The notes under the pieces were generated by a model. That model made no database searches, had not been told where the DNA came from, and worked only from the letters and a program-made list of their open reading frames with translations. Position numbers and translations under genes: made by a program. Below are positions 9,149 through 17,782 of a stretch of DNA of 64,000 bases, piece by piece. Source of the stretch: Caballeronia sp. SBC1 (GTDB lineage: Bacteria; Pseudomonadota; Gammaproteobacteria; Burkholderiales; Burkholderiaceae); assembly GCF_011493005.1 (NCBI RefSeq), contig NZ_CP049156.1:1922001-1986000 (forward strand). The letters run 5' to 3'. Every line of letters begins with the position of its first letter. The stretch's first letter is position 1.

Positions 9149-10141
9149 ATGAACTCACATCACAAACCTGTCAAACCCGCGGTGCGCCGCCGTTTCATGT
9201 CTGTTGCGCTGTCACTGAGCGCGTGCGCCGCATTGCCGTTGTCGTTGTATTCCACGGGCGCCGCCGCGCAAACCGCGCACAAGCCGAAGGTTGCACTCGT
9301 GATGAAATCGCTGGCGAACGAGTTTTTCCTGACCATGGAAACCGGCGCCAAGGACTATCAGGCCCATAACGCGAGCCAATTTGACCTAATCACCAATGGC
9401 ATCAAGGACGAAACCGATACCGCGAACCAGATTCGCATTGTCGAGCAGATGATCGTCTCGAAGGTCGATGCGCTCGTAATCGCTCCCGCCGATTCGAAAG
9501 CGCTCGTCCCGGTCATCAAGAAGGCTGTGGATGCAGGGATCATTGTGGTGAACATTGACAACCGGCTGGACCCGGACGTACTCAAGTCAAAGGACCTGAA
9601 CGTGCCGTTCGTCGGCCCGGATAACGCGAAGGGCGCAAGACAGGTCGGGGACTACCTGGCCAAGCGACTCAAGGCCGGCGATGAAGTCGGCATTATCGAA
9701 GGCGTGTCGACCACGACCAACGCGCAGCAACGCACGGCCGGCTTCAAGGACGCGATGCAGGCGGGTGGCATGAAGGTTGTTGCGCTGCAATCGGGTGATT
9801 GGGAAATCGACAAGGGCAACGCGGTGGCATCGCAGATCCTGAACGCGAATCCGAACATCAAAGCGCTGCTGTGCGGCAACGACAACATGGCGCTCGGCGC
9901 GGTGGCTGCAGTGCGGGCGGCAGGCAAGGCGGGGAAGGTCTACGTCGTCGGATATGACAACATCAACGCCATCAAACCGATGCTCGCCGACGGCCGAATT
10001 CTTGCGACCGCCGATCAATACGCCGCGAAACAAGCGGTATTTGGTATCGACACGGCTTTGAAAGCGCTTTCCGAGCATAAGAAACAATCGGAATTGTCGG
10101 GCGTGGTGGAAACCCCAGTGGTCCTGGTCACGAAAAAATAG
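9149..10141 (+). CDS. Sugar ABC transporter substrate-binding protein (RbsB family)
   Basis: A 330-residue periplasmic-binding protein of the ribose/galactose type (peripla_BP_4). An N-terminal signal region with a twin-Arg-like RRRF and a hydrophobic core ends near AAAQT. The mature domain begins KPKVALVMKSLANEFFLTME and keeps the NQIRIVEQMI, DALVIAPADS, VNIDNR, GNDNMALGAVAA and VVGYDN motifs expected for this family. A GGGAG site lies 9 bases before the ATG. It should deliver a pentose or hexose to an inner-membrane permease, but none is encoded nearby and the companion ATPase is frameshifted, so the transporter may no longer work. Confidence 0.92.
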   Translation: MNSHHKPVKPAVRRRFMSVALSLSACAALPLSLYSTGAAAQTAHKPKVALVMKSLANEFFLTMETGAKDYQAHNASQFDLITNGIKDETDTANQIRIVEQMIVSKVDALVIAPADSKALVPVIKKAVDAGIIVVNIDNRLDPDVLKSKDLNVPFVGPDNAKGARQVGDYLAKRLKAGDEVGIIEGVSTTTNAQQRTAGFKDAMQAGGMKVVALQSGDWEIDKGNAVASQILNANPNIKALLCGNDNMALGAVAAVRAAGKAGKVYVVGYDNINAIKPMLADGRILATADQYAAKQAVFGIDTALKALSEHKKQSELSGVVETPVVLVTKK

Positions 10142-10504
10142 GTATTACGCGCATATGAAATTCCATTTGTCTGCTTAAAATCTTAAGAAACGGGCACCGA
10201 TGCCGATAAACGAGAGAATTGGATGATTAACTCGTTTTTCGATGAATGGTCAGGCGGAGCCCGGAATGTTGTATCTGAACTTGGTGGGCTGGATAGTGGG
10301 CGGTATTGGACCTGTATTGGGCTAGTTGAGGCTTCGCGAACACGCCCGGCTGCAAACGATTGCGGTCGGGCCTGGTCAGTAATCGAAGCGTCGCCATATT
10401 GAGGTCCATAGGGTCCGAAAGGTCTGCGAAGTCCGGTTTCTGGCCGGGTGCAGCGAGAGGGGCGGGCGTTTAAACAACGCAGCGGCTTTTCGCCGGAGAA
10501 GAGG
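10142..10504. other. Intergenic region binding protein to ATPase
   Basis: A 363-bp gap inside what is normally a tight operon. No gene is seen. An 11-bp tandem array occupies 10280-10334, and the ATPase ribosome site AGAAGAGG ends just before 10505. Confidence 0.6.
10280..10334. repeat. Degenerate 11-bp tandem repeat, 5 units
   Basis: Units start at 10280, 10291, 10302, 10313 and 10324 (for example GGTATTGGACC and TGTATTGGGCT), with a shared core close to TATTGGGC. The period is exactly 11. Confidence 0.65.
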
Positions 10505-12128
10505 ATGGACGACAGAGTGGAGACCGCGCCCGTTCTCACGGTGAGCGGGATAGGCAAGACCTACGTGGAACCGGTTTTATCCGAAGTCACGCTGGATCTG
10601 CACGCGGGCGAAGTGCTCGCGCTGACCGGGGAAAACGGCGCCGGGAAAAGCACGCTGTCCAAAATCATTGGCGGCCTGGTCGATCCAACCACCGGCACCA
10701 TGACCTTGGGTGGAGCGCCTTACTCGCCAGCCAGCCAGCCGCAAGGACGCAGAAGCACTCGGCGTGCGCATGGTGATGCAGGAACTGAACCTGCTGCCTA
10801 CGTTGTCGGTGGCGGAAAACTTGTTCCTGAACCGCTTGCCGCAGCGCAAGGGATTCAAGTTTGGCTGGATCGACCGGGCGGCGCTGCGCGAGGACGCCCG
10901 CCACGCGATGCAGCAGGTCGGGCTTGACGCGATCGACCCGGATACGCTCGTGGGGGAACTGGGGATCGGGCATCAGCAGATGGTTGAGATCGCGCGCAAT
11001 CTGATTGGCGATTGCCGCGTGCTGATTCTCGACGAACCCACCGCCATGCTGACGGCGCGCGAAGTGGACCTGCTGTTCGAGCAGGTCGAGCGTCTGAAGG
11101 AGCGGGGCGTGGCGCTGGTGTATATCTCGCACCGGCTGGAAGAGTTAAGGCGGATCGCCGGGCGCGCAGCAGTGTTACGCGACGGCAAGCTGGTTCATAT
11201 CGACGCCATGCAGAACCTGACCAGCGACCGCCTGGTTACGCTCATGGTGGGGCGTGACATAGGCGAGCGCATCGATCTGGGCGAGCGAAGGATTCGCGAC
11301 GTCGCGCTGAAAGTTGCTGGCATGAGCCGCGGCCAGGTGGTCCGCGATGTGTCGTTCGAGGTGAAGGCGGGCGAGATCTTCGGCATCAGCGGGCTGATTG
11401 GCGCGGGCCGCACGGAACTGATGCGGCTGATCTACGGCGCGGATCGGGCCGATAGCGGCGTGGTCTCCGTCGCGCATGAGGGTGCTGCGCTTATGCCGGT
11501 GAAGATTACGTCGCCGGCCGACGCGGTGAAGAACGGCATTGCGCTGATCACCGAGGATCGCAAGGGCGAGGGTTTGCTGCTGCCGCAGCCCATTGCCGCG
11601 AACATTTCGCTCGGCAATATCGGCGCGGTGTCGAGCAGGGGTTTTGTCGATGGACGGCGTGAAGCGGCGTTGGCGCAAAGCCAGATTGACGCGATGCATA
11701 TCCGCGCCGCCGGTCCGTTGCAACCGGTGTCGGAGTTGTCGGGCGGCAATCAGCAAAAGGTGGTGATCGGCCGCTGGCTCGCGCGCGACTCAACCGTGCT
11801 GCTTTTCGATGAACCCACGCGCGGCATCGATGTTGGCGCAAAATTTGATATTTATGCATTGATGGGTGCGCTGGCGCTAGAAGGGCGGGCGCTGGTGGTG
11901 GTATCCAGTGATCTGCGCGAACTGATGCTTATTTGTGACCGGATCGGGGTGATGTCGGCGGGACGGATGACCGGGGTCTTCGAGCGAGACACGTGGTCGC
12001 AAGATGCGCTGTTGGCGGCGGCTTTTGCCGGTTACGCGAAACGCGATGAAATCCTCCAGGAACCTATCGTTCCGGACGCCAAGGCGCCGCCTCAGCCAGG
12101 CAGCGGCGGATCGGCAGTGAAGCGCTGA
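10505..12128 (+). pseudogene. Sugar ABC transporter ATPase (RbsA/MglA type), frameshifted
   Basis: Two overlapping frames together encode one double-ATPase sugar importer subunit of about 540 residues. The first frame, from ATG 10505, gives VSGIGKTYVEPVLSEV and the Walker A GENGAGKST, then runs off after GGAPYSPAS. The second frame resumes with RKDAEALGVRMVMQE and continues through LILDEPT, the second ABC domain and its signature LSGGNQQKV, to 12128. The break is a third CCAG copy in a CCAGCCAGCCAGCC run at 10727-10740; removing 4 bases restores the expected PASRKDAEALG. As read, the product would stop early at 10927 with only one Walker A. A sequencing or assembly error is possible but a slippage mutation is the simpler reading. 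Confidence 0.9.
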
Positions 12129-12455
12129 ACCGCTGAACCGGCACACTGAAAGTTTTTAAAGCAGCTGAGTCACGGTAGCGAAAGCAGGTTTAGTTTAGGC
12201 AGTCAAAACGCAGTCAAAGCAGGCACCAAGCAGCAAAAAGCTGCGGTGCCGCCAAGCATGAAAACCGGCGCGGGGAAAACGCCGGCGGGCAATCCTGATG
12301 GCTGCACACAGGACCGCACACAGGCAGGTGTAGTACGTTAGACCAAGCGGGCAACCGGGAACGCAAGGCTAGAGGGCAGCGCAGCAGGATGCGCGTTGCG
12401 GGGGCCAATTAAGAAGAGCAAGAAGCAACACCCAAGTCAGAGAGAAGGACCAAGT
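12129..12455. other. Gap where the permease gene is expected
   Basis: Ribose-type loci usually carry the permease between the ATPase and regulator genes. Here there are 327 bp with no coding potential, containing an 11-bp array (12199-12242). No permease fragment could be recognised on either strand. Confidence 0.6.
12199..12242. repeat. 11-bp tandem repeat, 4 units
   Basis: GCAGTCAAAAC (12199) and GCAGTCAAAGC (12210) differ at one position; AGGCACCAAGC (12221) and AGCAAAAAGCT (12232) are weaker units in the same phase. Confidence 0.7.
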
Positions 12456-13553
12456 ATGGCGACGATCAAAGATGTAGCAGCCATTGCGGGCGTATCGTTC
12501 ACAACGGTGTCTCATGTCGTGAACAACTCGCGGCCCGTTTCGGCGGAGGTGCGGCTGAAGGTGGAGCGCGCGATCCTGGAACTTGACTACGTGCCCTCGG
12601 CGGTGGCGCGTTCTCTCAAGGCGCGCAACACGCTCACCATCGGCTTGCTGGTGCCGAACGCAACCAACCCGTACTTCGCGGAACTGGCGCGGGGGGTGGA
12701 AGACGGGTGTGCGAAGAACGGCTATTGCATGTTCTTCTGCAATTCGGACGACGATCCTGCCAAGCAGCGCAGCTACTTGCGCGTACTGCAGGAAAAACGC
12801 ATCGACGGGCTGGTGATTGCGTCTGCCGGAGAAGATGCGGTGCTGGCGCAAAGCCTGGCCGGTTCGCGTGAACCGCTGGTGATCCTGGACCGGAATATTG
12901 AAGGCGTATCGGCGGATCTGGTGCAGATCGACCACGAGAAGGGCGGCTATCTGGCCACGCGCCACTTGCTGCAACTCGGCCACTCGCGGGTAGGCTGTAT
13001 CACGGGCCCGATTGCCACGGCGGTCAGCGCGATGCGCGTTCACGGATTTATCCGTGCAATGGCGGAGCGTGGCATCGAGATCGAGCCGAACGCCATTCAG
13101 CAGAGCGCATTTTCGGCCACAGGCGGTTACGAGGCAGCGTCGCAACTCTTCGATACCCTCAAGCCCACCGGCATTTTTGCGTGCAACGACATGATGGGCG
13201 TCGGTGCGTTGCGGGCAGCGGCCGAGCGGGGTATCAACGTGCCGCGTGACTGTTCGATCATCGGTTTCGACGATATCGAATTAAGCCGGTACACCTATCC
13301 GGCGTTGTCGACGGTTGGGCAGTCGGTACGCGAACTCGGGGAGCTGGCGGCTCAGACGCTGATCGACCGGATCGCGGGCAAGGTGCCGGCGACCACGCGG
13401 CGGCGCGTCGTGACGCCGCGCATGATCTTGCGTGAATCGACGGCGGTCGTGCCGGAAGTGTTGCCGCTGGCTTATCGGAAAGAGGCGGCGGCCGGATCCA
13501 CTGCTGCAGCGAACTCCATGGCGCTGGGCCAAGGTAACACCGAGAACGCCTGA
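12456..13553 (+). CDS. LacI-family transcriptional regulator (RbsR-like)
   Basis: A 365-residue repressor. The helix-turn-helix is MATIKDVAAIAGVSFTTVSH followed by VNNSRPVS, then the hinge helix region YVPSAVARSLK and a periplasmic-binding-like ligand domain (TIGLLVPNATNPYF, GFDDIELSRYTYPALSTV). The tail from about 340 is Ala-rich and disordered. An AGAGAAGGA site precedes the ATG at 12456; the longer frame from 12396 adds a basic extension absent from LacI proteins. It probably controlled the sugar ABC genes upstream, and its ligand domain still looks intact. A terminator follows directly, so no ribokinase gene is linked. Confidence 0.93.
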   Translation: MATIKDVAAIAGVSFTTVSHVVNNSRPVSAEVRLKVERAILELDYVPSAVARSLKARNTLTIGLLVPNATNPYFAELARGVEDGCAKNGYCMFFCNSDDDPAKQRSYLRVLQEKRIDGLVIASAGEDAVLAQSLAGSREPLVILDRNIEGVSADLVQIDHEKGGYLATRHLLQLGHSRVGCITGPIATAVSAMRVHGFIRAMAERGIEIEPNAIQQSAFSATGGYEAASQLFDTLKPTGIFACNDMMGVGALRAAAERGINVPRDCSIIGFDDIELSRYTYPALSTVGQSVRELGELAAQTLIDRIAGKVPATTRRRVVTPRMILRESTAVVPEVLPLAYRKEAAAGSTAAANSMALGQGNTENA

Positions 13554-13576
13554 AGCGCGCAGATGACGTTCGCATG

Positions 13577-13611
13577 CGGGGTTTTGCCGGCGTCGGCAAA
13601 ACCCCGTTTTT
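13577..13611 (+). terminator. Rho-independent terminator of lacI-like gene
   Basis: Arms CGGGGTTTTGCCG (13577-13589) and CGGCAAAACCCCG (13594-13606) are perfectly complementary, with a 4-base loop and a T-run after. Confidence 0.95.
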
Positions 13612-13979
13612 CCGCGCCACGGTTTGTTAGCGCTTCGGCGCGCGCGAACCACCCGCGGCGGGAACTGGAAAAGCCAAGAAACCAGAGAGACGATTCAACC
13701 TTAGAGGGCCACCGTGCCCGGCAGTATCCTCATTTGCCCGTTCTTCCCCCTTTTCTCCCCGAATCAAGCCTCAACCGGTTCCACCGACGGTCGTAAAGCC
13801 GCTGGCATCACTCATCCTGAATCGTTTACAACAATCGCATAAATGCCTTTCTTTGTTTAATAACGCGCATCTAAAGTTCTTAGGGTAAATCATTAGACGA
13901 AATAAGATTTCATGAATTTCCTCAAGTGCGCCGTGCATACGCCGTAAAAGATGTTCAAGCAGGCGAATCTGGTCTTGAC

Positions 13980-13993
13980 GGAATCGCGATTCC
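13980..13993. promoter_or_regulatory. 14-bp perfect palindrome upstream of chemoreceptor
   Basis: GGAATCGCGATTCC reads the same on both strands. Additional GGTCT and AGACC halves flank it, displaced by 4 bases on one side. It is placed like an operator, but no binding factor can be named. Confidence 0.5.
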
Positions 13994-14038
13994 AGACCTC
14001 ACCGTGCCGACATTTTATAAGCAGCCCCAAGGAAAATC

Positions 14039-15760
14039 ATGAACATGAGTTTAACGATCAAGGCCCGTCTCGGTCTGACAATGGCATTTCTGGGGCTGCT
14101 CCTGGTAGCGATTGGCGGATTGGGGCTTTACGGAATGACGCAGTCGAATCAGGCCTATCGCGACACCTTCGAAGACCAGATGCCAAGCGCTAACGCCGTC
14201 AGCAACGCCGAGCTTTATACGGCCCGCGAACGGCTCATATTCGACCGGGCAGCGTTTCTTGCCGGTACGCCGGAAGTGGCGGCGACTATCGAGCGTGGCG
14301 GCATGATGCGCGGCCGTGCCAACGATTATTGGAAGAAATATACCGAGCTGCCGCAGGATCCCAACGAACGGCAACTCGCCGATACCTCCAACGCCAAACG
14401 CCTTGCGTTGCAAAAGGTGATCGACAGCGGATATGACGCGGTCAGGGCTAATGACCAGCCGCGCATCATAGAAACAGCCAAAGCGATGCAGGTCGCATAC
14501 GGTGAGCTTTCGACGGCCAACGACGCGCTGCGCAAATTCCAGTTTGACGGCGCCAGACAGGGCTACGACGCGGCCCAATCGGCCGCATCGAGTTTTCGCA
14601 TGTTGAGCCTGATCGCGATCCTCGTCGGACTGGCCGCTGCTGCGTTTTCGTGGATCGCGTTGCGCCGCGCGATCGGCCGGCCGCTGGACGCCGCGCTCAA
14701 GCACTTCGAAGCAATCGCAGCCGGTGATCTGCGCGGCAAGGTCGTTGCCACCTCACGCGACGAAATGGGCCTGCTGATGCAAGGCCTCGCCAAGATGCAG
14801 GCCAGTCTCGTCGGGACGGTTCGCAGCGTACGCTCAGGCAGCGAATCCATCGCGACGGCGACCAAGCAGATCGCGGCGGGCAATATCGACTTGTCGTCGC
14901 GTACGGAAGAACAGGCGTCGGCGCTGCAGGAAACCGCGTCGAGCATGGATGAACTGACCGGCACCGTGAAGCAGAATGCCGATAACGCCCGGCAGGCGAG
15001 TTCGCTGGCGGCCAACGCGTCGGAGATCGCGAACAAGGGCAGCCGCGTGGTGGCCCAAGTGGTCGACACCATGGGCGATATCAACCAGAGCTCGGCGAAG
15101 ATCGCGGACATTATTACGATCATCGAAGGGATTGCGTTCCAGACCAATATCCTGGCACTGAACGCGGCCGTGGAAGCTGCTCGTGCAGGTGAAGAAGGGC
15201 GCGGGTTTGCGGTCGTTGCAGGTGAAGTGCGCAACCTCGCTCAACGCTCTTCGGCGGCGGCGAAGGAGATCAAGGGTCTTATCGATACCTCGGTCGAGCG
15301 CGTGCAATCGGGGACGTCGCTGGTCGACGAAGCCGGCCGCACGATGAACGAGATTATAGGCGCGGTGCAACGCGTCACCGACATCATGGGCGAGATCGCG
15401 GCAGCGTCGCAGGAGCAAAGCGGCGGCATTGAACAAGTGGCGCGCGCAGTCACGCAGATGGACGAAGTGACACAGCAGAACGCGGCGCTGGTCGAGGAAG
15501 CAGCGGCGGCTGCGCAATCGCTGGAGGATCAGGCGGCGAAGCTGCGGCAGGCCGTGGCAGTATTTCAACTCGACGACAGCGCGGTCGAAGCGGGTTTCAG
15601 CCACGCTGCGGCGCGGCCCGGATCATCCGCGGCAGCAAAGTCTCGCCTGGCCGTTCCGGCGAAGCCGCGGCGCACAGCGCCGGCCATCACACTGACCAAA
15701 GCGCCTGTCGCAGCACGGCCGGTAGCGGCTGCGCCTACCGGCGATTGGCAAACCTTCTGA
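14039..15760 (+). CDS. Methyl-accepting chemotaxis protein
   Basis: A 573-residue transmembrane chemoreceptor. TM1 (about 12-32), a periplasmic Tar-like four-helix ligand domain (about 33-185), TM2 (about 187-207), a HAMP domain, and the cytoplasmic signalling hairpin ([20 protein letters not shown] from about 363, then [18 protein letters not shown]) are all present. The C-terminus ends in DWQTF, a version of the NWETF pentapeptide that tethers CheR, so this is a high-abundance-type receptor. The linker before it is Ala/Pro-rich. AAGGA lies 7 bases before the ATG at 14039; 14045 is an alternative. The ligand is unknown. No other chemotaxis gene is adjacent. Confidence 0.95.
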   Translation: MNMSLTIKARLGLTMAFLGLLLVAIGGLGLYGMTQSNQAYRDTFEDQMPSANAVSNAELYTARERLIFDRAAFLAGTPEVAATIERGGMMRGRANDYWKKYTELPQDPNERQLADTSNAKRLALQKVIDSGYDAVRANDQPRIIETAKAMQVAYGELSTANDALRKFQFDGARQGYDAAQSAASSFRMLSLIAILVGLAAAAFSWIALRRAIGRPLDAALKHFEAIAAGDLRGKVVATSRDEMGLLMQGLAKMQASLVGTVRSVRSGSESIATATKQIAAGNIDLSSRTEEQASALQETASSMDELTGTVKQNADNARQASSLAANASEIANKGSRVVAQVVDTMGDINQSSAKIADIITIIEGIAFQTNILALNAAVEAARAGEEGRGFAVVAGEVRNLAQRSSAAAKEIKGLIDTSVERVQSGTSLVDEAGRTMNEIIGAVQRVTDIMGEIAAASQEQSGGIEQVARAVTQMDEVTQQNAALVEEAAAAAQSLEDQAAKLRQAVAVFQLDDSAVEAGFSHAAARPGSSAAAKSRLAVPAKPRRTAPAITLTKAPVAARPVAAAPTGDWQTF

Positions 15761-16222
15761 TCGGCTAAGTGGGCTTATTGAGTCGAACGCGCTCCGCGAA
15801 CCCGGTTTGCGGGGCGCGTTTTTTCTTGATCGCGGGTGATTTGGTTTAACAAGATCAACTTGCTTAACCCGATCAACGTGAGCGTTCACTGCCGACCTGG
15901 ACGCCGCTGACAATGCGTGTTTGGGTTGACGCGGCCCATAGTCCCCATACTCCCATAGGCGATCCTGGCATCCAGCGCGCGCAGGCAAGCGAGGATGCAA
16001 CGAGGGTTCGATCAACACGCTGCCATCAGGTTCGGATGCAGCCCTCCATCTGCATGAGAACCCACCCGCGCGGCGGCGCACGCATCAAGCAATTGCCATC
16101 CGAGAACCCCTGCTGTCCAGATCCCAACTCGCGATCCGGGTCGACTTCCCCGTACACTGAGCGCTTCGTTCATCCTTCACGGGATTAGAACGCGTTTCGA
16201 TCACCACCACAGGACGCTCGCC
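15761..16222. other. Intergenic region chemoreceptor to hydratase
   Basis: It contains the chemoreceptor terminator and an 18-bp-spaced direct repeat (TTAAC..GATCAAC at about 15846 and 15864). No gene supported; the long minus-strand frame over it shows no family resemblance. Confidence 0.5.
15786..15824 (+). terminator. Rho-independent terminator of chemoreceptor gene
   Basis: The stem pairs AACGCGCTCCGCGAA with TTTGCGGGGCGCGTT (G-U pairs included) around CCCGG, followed by a run of T. Confidence 0.9.
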
Positions 16223-16984
16223 ATGACCGGATCCACCCTTGCCGCGCAACTCGTTCAGGCTCGCCGCCAGCGCACGCTGATAGAAGACCTCGAGTCAGTC
16301 GATATCCCTGCCGACGCCGAAGCAGCTTATGCAATCCAGCAGGAAGTTCTGACCCTTTCCGGCGCACGAATTGGCGCGTGGAAAGTCGGCGCCCGTGCGC
16401 CCGGCGCGCTGGCAAACACAGCGCCGATTGACGCAGAACTCGTCCACACGTCACCGGCTCGCATTGCGCACGCCTCGTTTTTTCGCGCGCTGATCGAACT
16501 GGAGATCGCGTTTCGTTTTTCGTACGCATTGGCGCCCCGTGACGAACCTTACAGCCGCAGCGAAGTGCTCGCGGCGCTGGGTGGCATGGCCGTGGCGCTG
16601 GAGGTGGTCGACAGCCGTTTCGCGCAATGGCCGAACCTCGCGACGCTGGCACAACTTGCCGATTCGCAGAACAACGGAGCACTAGTCGTTGGCAAGATGG
16701 AGCCGTATGACGTGATTGCCCCTAACTTCGATTTCCTTTCACCGCTGCTCGAACTGTCCGTCGACGGTGTCTCGATCGTGCCGCCGAGCACCGGCAATCC
16801 GGCCGGCGACCCTCGGGAACTGCTGGTGTGGTTCGTCAATCATTGCAGCTCGCACGGACACACGGTCCAGCCGTTCTGGACCATCACCACCGGCTCCTAC
16901 ACGGGCGCGCGGCGAGTCGAGGGCCTGAGCGTGGTAAGCGGCCGGATAGACCGGATTGGCGAGATCGAACTGACGCTGGAATGA
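16223..16984 (+). CDS. 2-keto-4-pentenoate hydratase / FAH-superfamily enzyme
   Basis: 253 residues, the usual length of MhpD-type hydratases, which add water to 2-hydroxypenta-2,4-dienoates in meta-cleavage pathways; relatives include decarboxylases and hydratases of other 2-keto acids. Family landmarks are the N-terminal AYAIQQEVL, GAWKVG, the metal-site region ELEIAFRF at about 91, LEVVDSRFAQWP, and the C-terminal TGSYTGARRV. No aromatic-pathway partner lies nearby, so the substrate is open. The gene stands alone and is closed by a strong terminator. Confidence 0.85.
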   Translation: MTGSTLAAQLVQARRQRTLIEDLESVDIPADAEAAYAIQQEVLTLSGARIGAWKVGARAPGALANTAPIDAELVHTSPARIAHASFFRALIELEIAFRFSYALAPRDEPYSRSEVLAALGGMAVALEVVDSRFAQWPNLATLAQLADSQNNGALVVGKMEPYDVIAPNFDFLSPLLELSVDGVSIVPPSTGNPAGDPRELLVWFVNHCSSHGHTVQPFWTITTGSYTGARRVEGLSVVSGRIDRIGEIELTLE

Positions 16985-17051
16985 CATTTTTGCAGCATTC
17001 CAGGACACAGTGACAGAGCGCGCAGAAAGATTCATGCGTGCGTGTTACATC

Positions 17052-17081
17052 AAAAAAAGCACTCATTCGAGTGCTTTTTTT
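17052..17081. terminator. Bidirectional rho-independent terminator
   Basis: AAAAAAAGCACTC, loop ATT, and GAGTGCTTTTTTT form a near-perfect hairpin with A- and T-runs. Confidence 0.94.
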
Positions 17082-17108
17082 GCGTCTAAATCCCTGTCTG
17101 CCGAGCGG

Positions 17109-17163
17109 GTATAGCTGAGGCATAGCGAGGCTATAAGCGAGCTATATCCGGGGTATAAGCGGT
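17109..17163. repeat. 11-bp tandem repeat, 5 units
   Basis: Units start at 17109, 17120, 17131, 17142 and 17153: GTATAGCTGAG, GCATAGCGAGG, CTATAAGCGAG, CTATATCCGGG, GTATAAGCGGT. They share a TATA-then-GCGAG pattern in exact 11-bp phase. Confidence 0.75.
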
Positions 17164-17299
17164 CAACGGATGCCGGTGCGCTTCGTTTAGTAAGAGAGAG
17201 ACATGGCGTTTGAGAGTCTGCAATCGAATGACATTGGAGAGTCGATGTCAAAAAAATGCACCTGGTGTTGCATCGTTCCGGTGCTACGAAGCGTATATG

Positions 17300-17343
17300 G
17301 GATAACCGGTGGATAAGTTGTGGATGAGCTTGTGGATGAGCGG
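17300..17343. repeat. GTGGATRA repeats, 4 copies at 11-12 bp (DnaA-box-like)
   Basis: GGATAA or GGATGA begins at 17300, 17311, 17322 and 17334; the last three are preceded by GT or TGT. The reverse complement gives TTATCCACC and TCATCCACA (twice), each one base from the DnaA box TTATCCACA. The spacing matches the neighbouring 11-bp arrays, so repeat expansion rather than DnaA binding may explain it. Confidence 0.6.
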
Positions 17344-17392
17344 GGGACAACACAGGGACAACTCGACATGGGCGCAGCATGGGTACGGGAGA

Positions 17393-17447
17393 GAAGCAGG
17401 AGAGAAGCGCGATAGAAGCGGGATCGAAGCGGGATCGAAGCGGGAGA
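17393..17447. repeat. 11-bp tandem repeat, 5 units
   Basis: GAAGCAGGAGA, GAAGCGCGATA, GAAGCGGGATC, GAAGCGGGATC and GAAGCGGGAGA start at 17393, 17404, 17415, 17426 and 17437. This is the best conserved array in the window; two units are identical. Confidence 0.9.
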
Positions 17448-17782
17448 GACCCGGCTATGAGCGCCATAAGCGCTCAATGCATAAACGCGGGCAATGCTGC
17501 ACCGCCGGCAGCAGCAGCCAAGGTGTTCGGCTGCCAGCATGTCGCATGGGTCCGGGGCTTGTACAGCAAGGCTATGCAGCCAATGCGGAAAACGTTTCGC
17601 GAGTCGGGATGATGATTGTATGTGGACGAAAATAATCCACCAAGCTAGGAATACTTCGAAGCAAATCAACAACGCATTTGCATGAAAAAAAATTCGAATA
17701 GGTTTAGGATGAACTGAAGCGATGTTGTTCTGATTAGGCGCGCCGCGCACGCATTGCTTTCTGACTTCGGCGAGGAGGTAGC

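Larger units (their letters stand above)
13554..14038. other. Intergenic region lacI-like to chemoreceptor
   Basis: It contains the lacI terminator, no supported gene, and a perfect 14-bp palindrome 45 bp before the chemoreceptor start. An AT-richer part near 13830-13910 holds TAAAGTTC at 13872, but a matching sigma-28 minus-10 element was not convincing. Confidence 0.5.
16985..17782. other. Long repeat-bearing intergenic region before prkA
   Basis: Nearly 800 bp without a supported gene. It holds a terminator, then three separate arrays with an 11-bp (locally 12-bp) period at 17109-17163, 17300-17343 and 17393-17447. The last 130 bp before prkA are AT-richer and probably contain its promoter. 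Frames on the minus strand are open for more than 200 codons but resemble low-complexity shadows rather than a protein family. Confidence 0.6.

Noticed and set aside
13872..13905. Sigma-28 promoter for the chemoreceptor
   Set aside because: TAAAGTTC is a fair -35 element, but the -10 element at the right distance does not match GCCGATAA.
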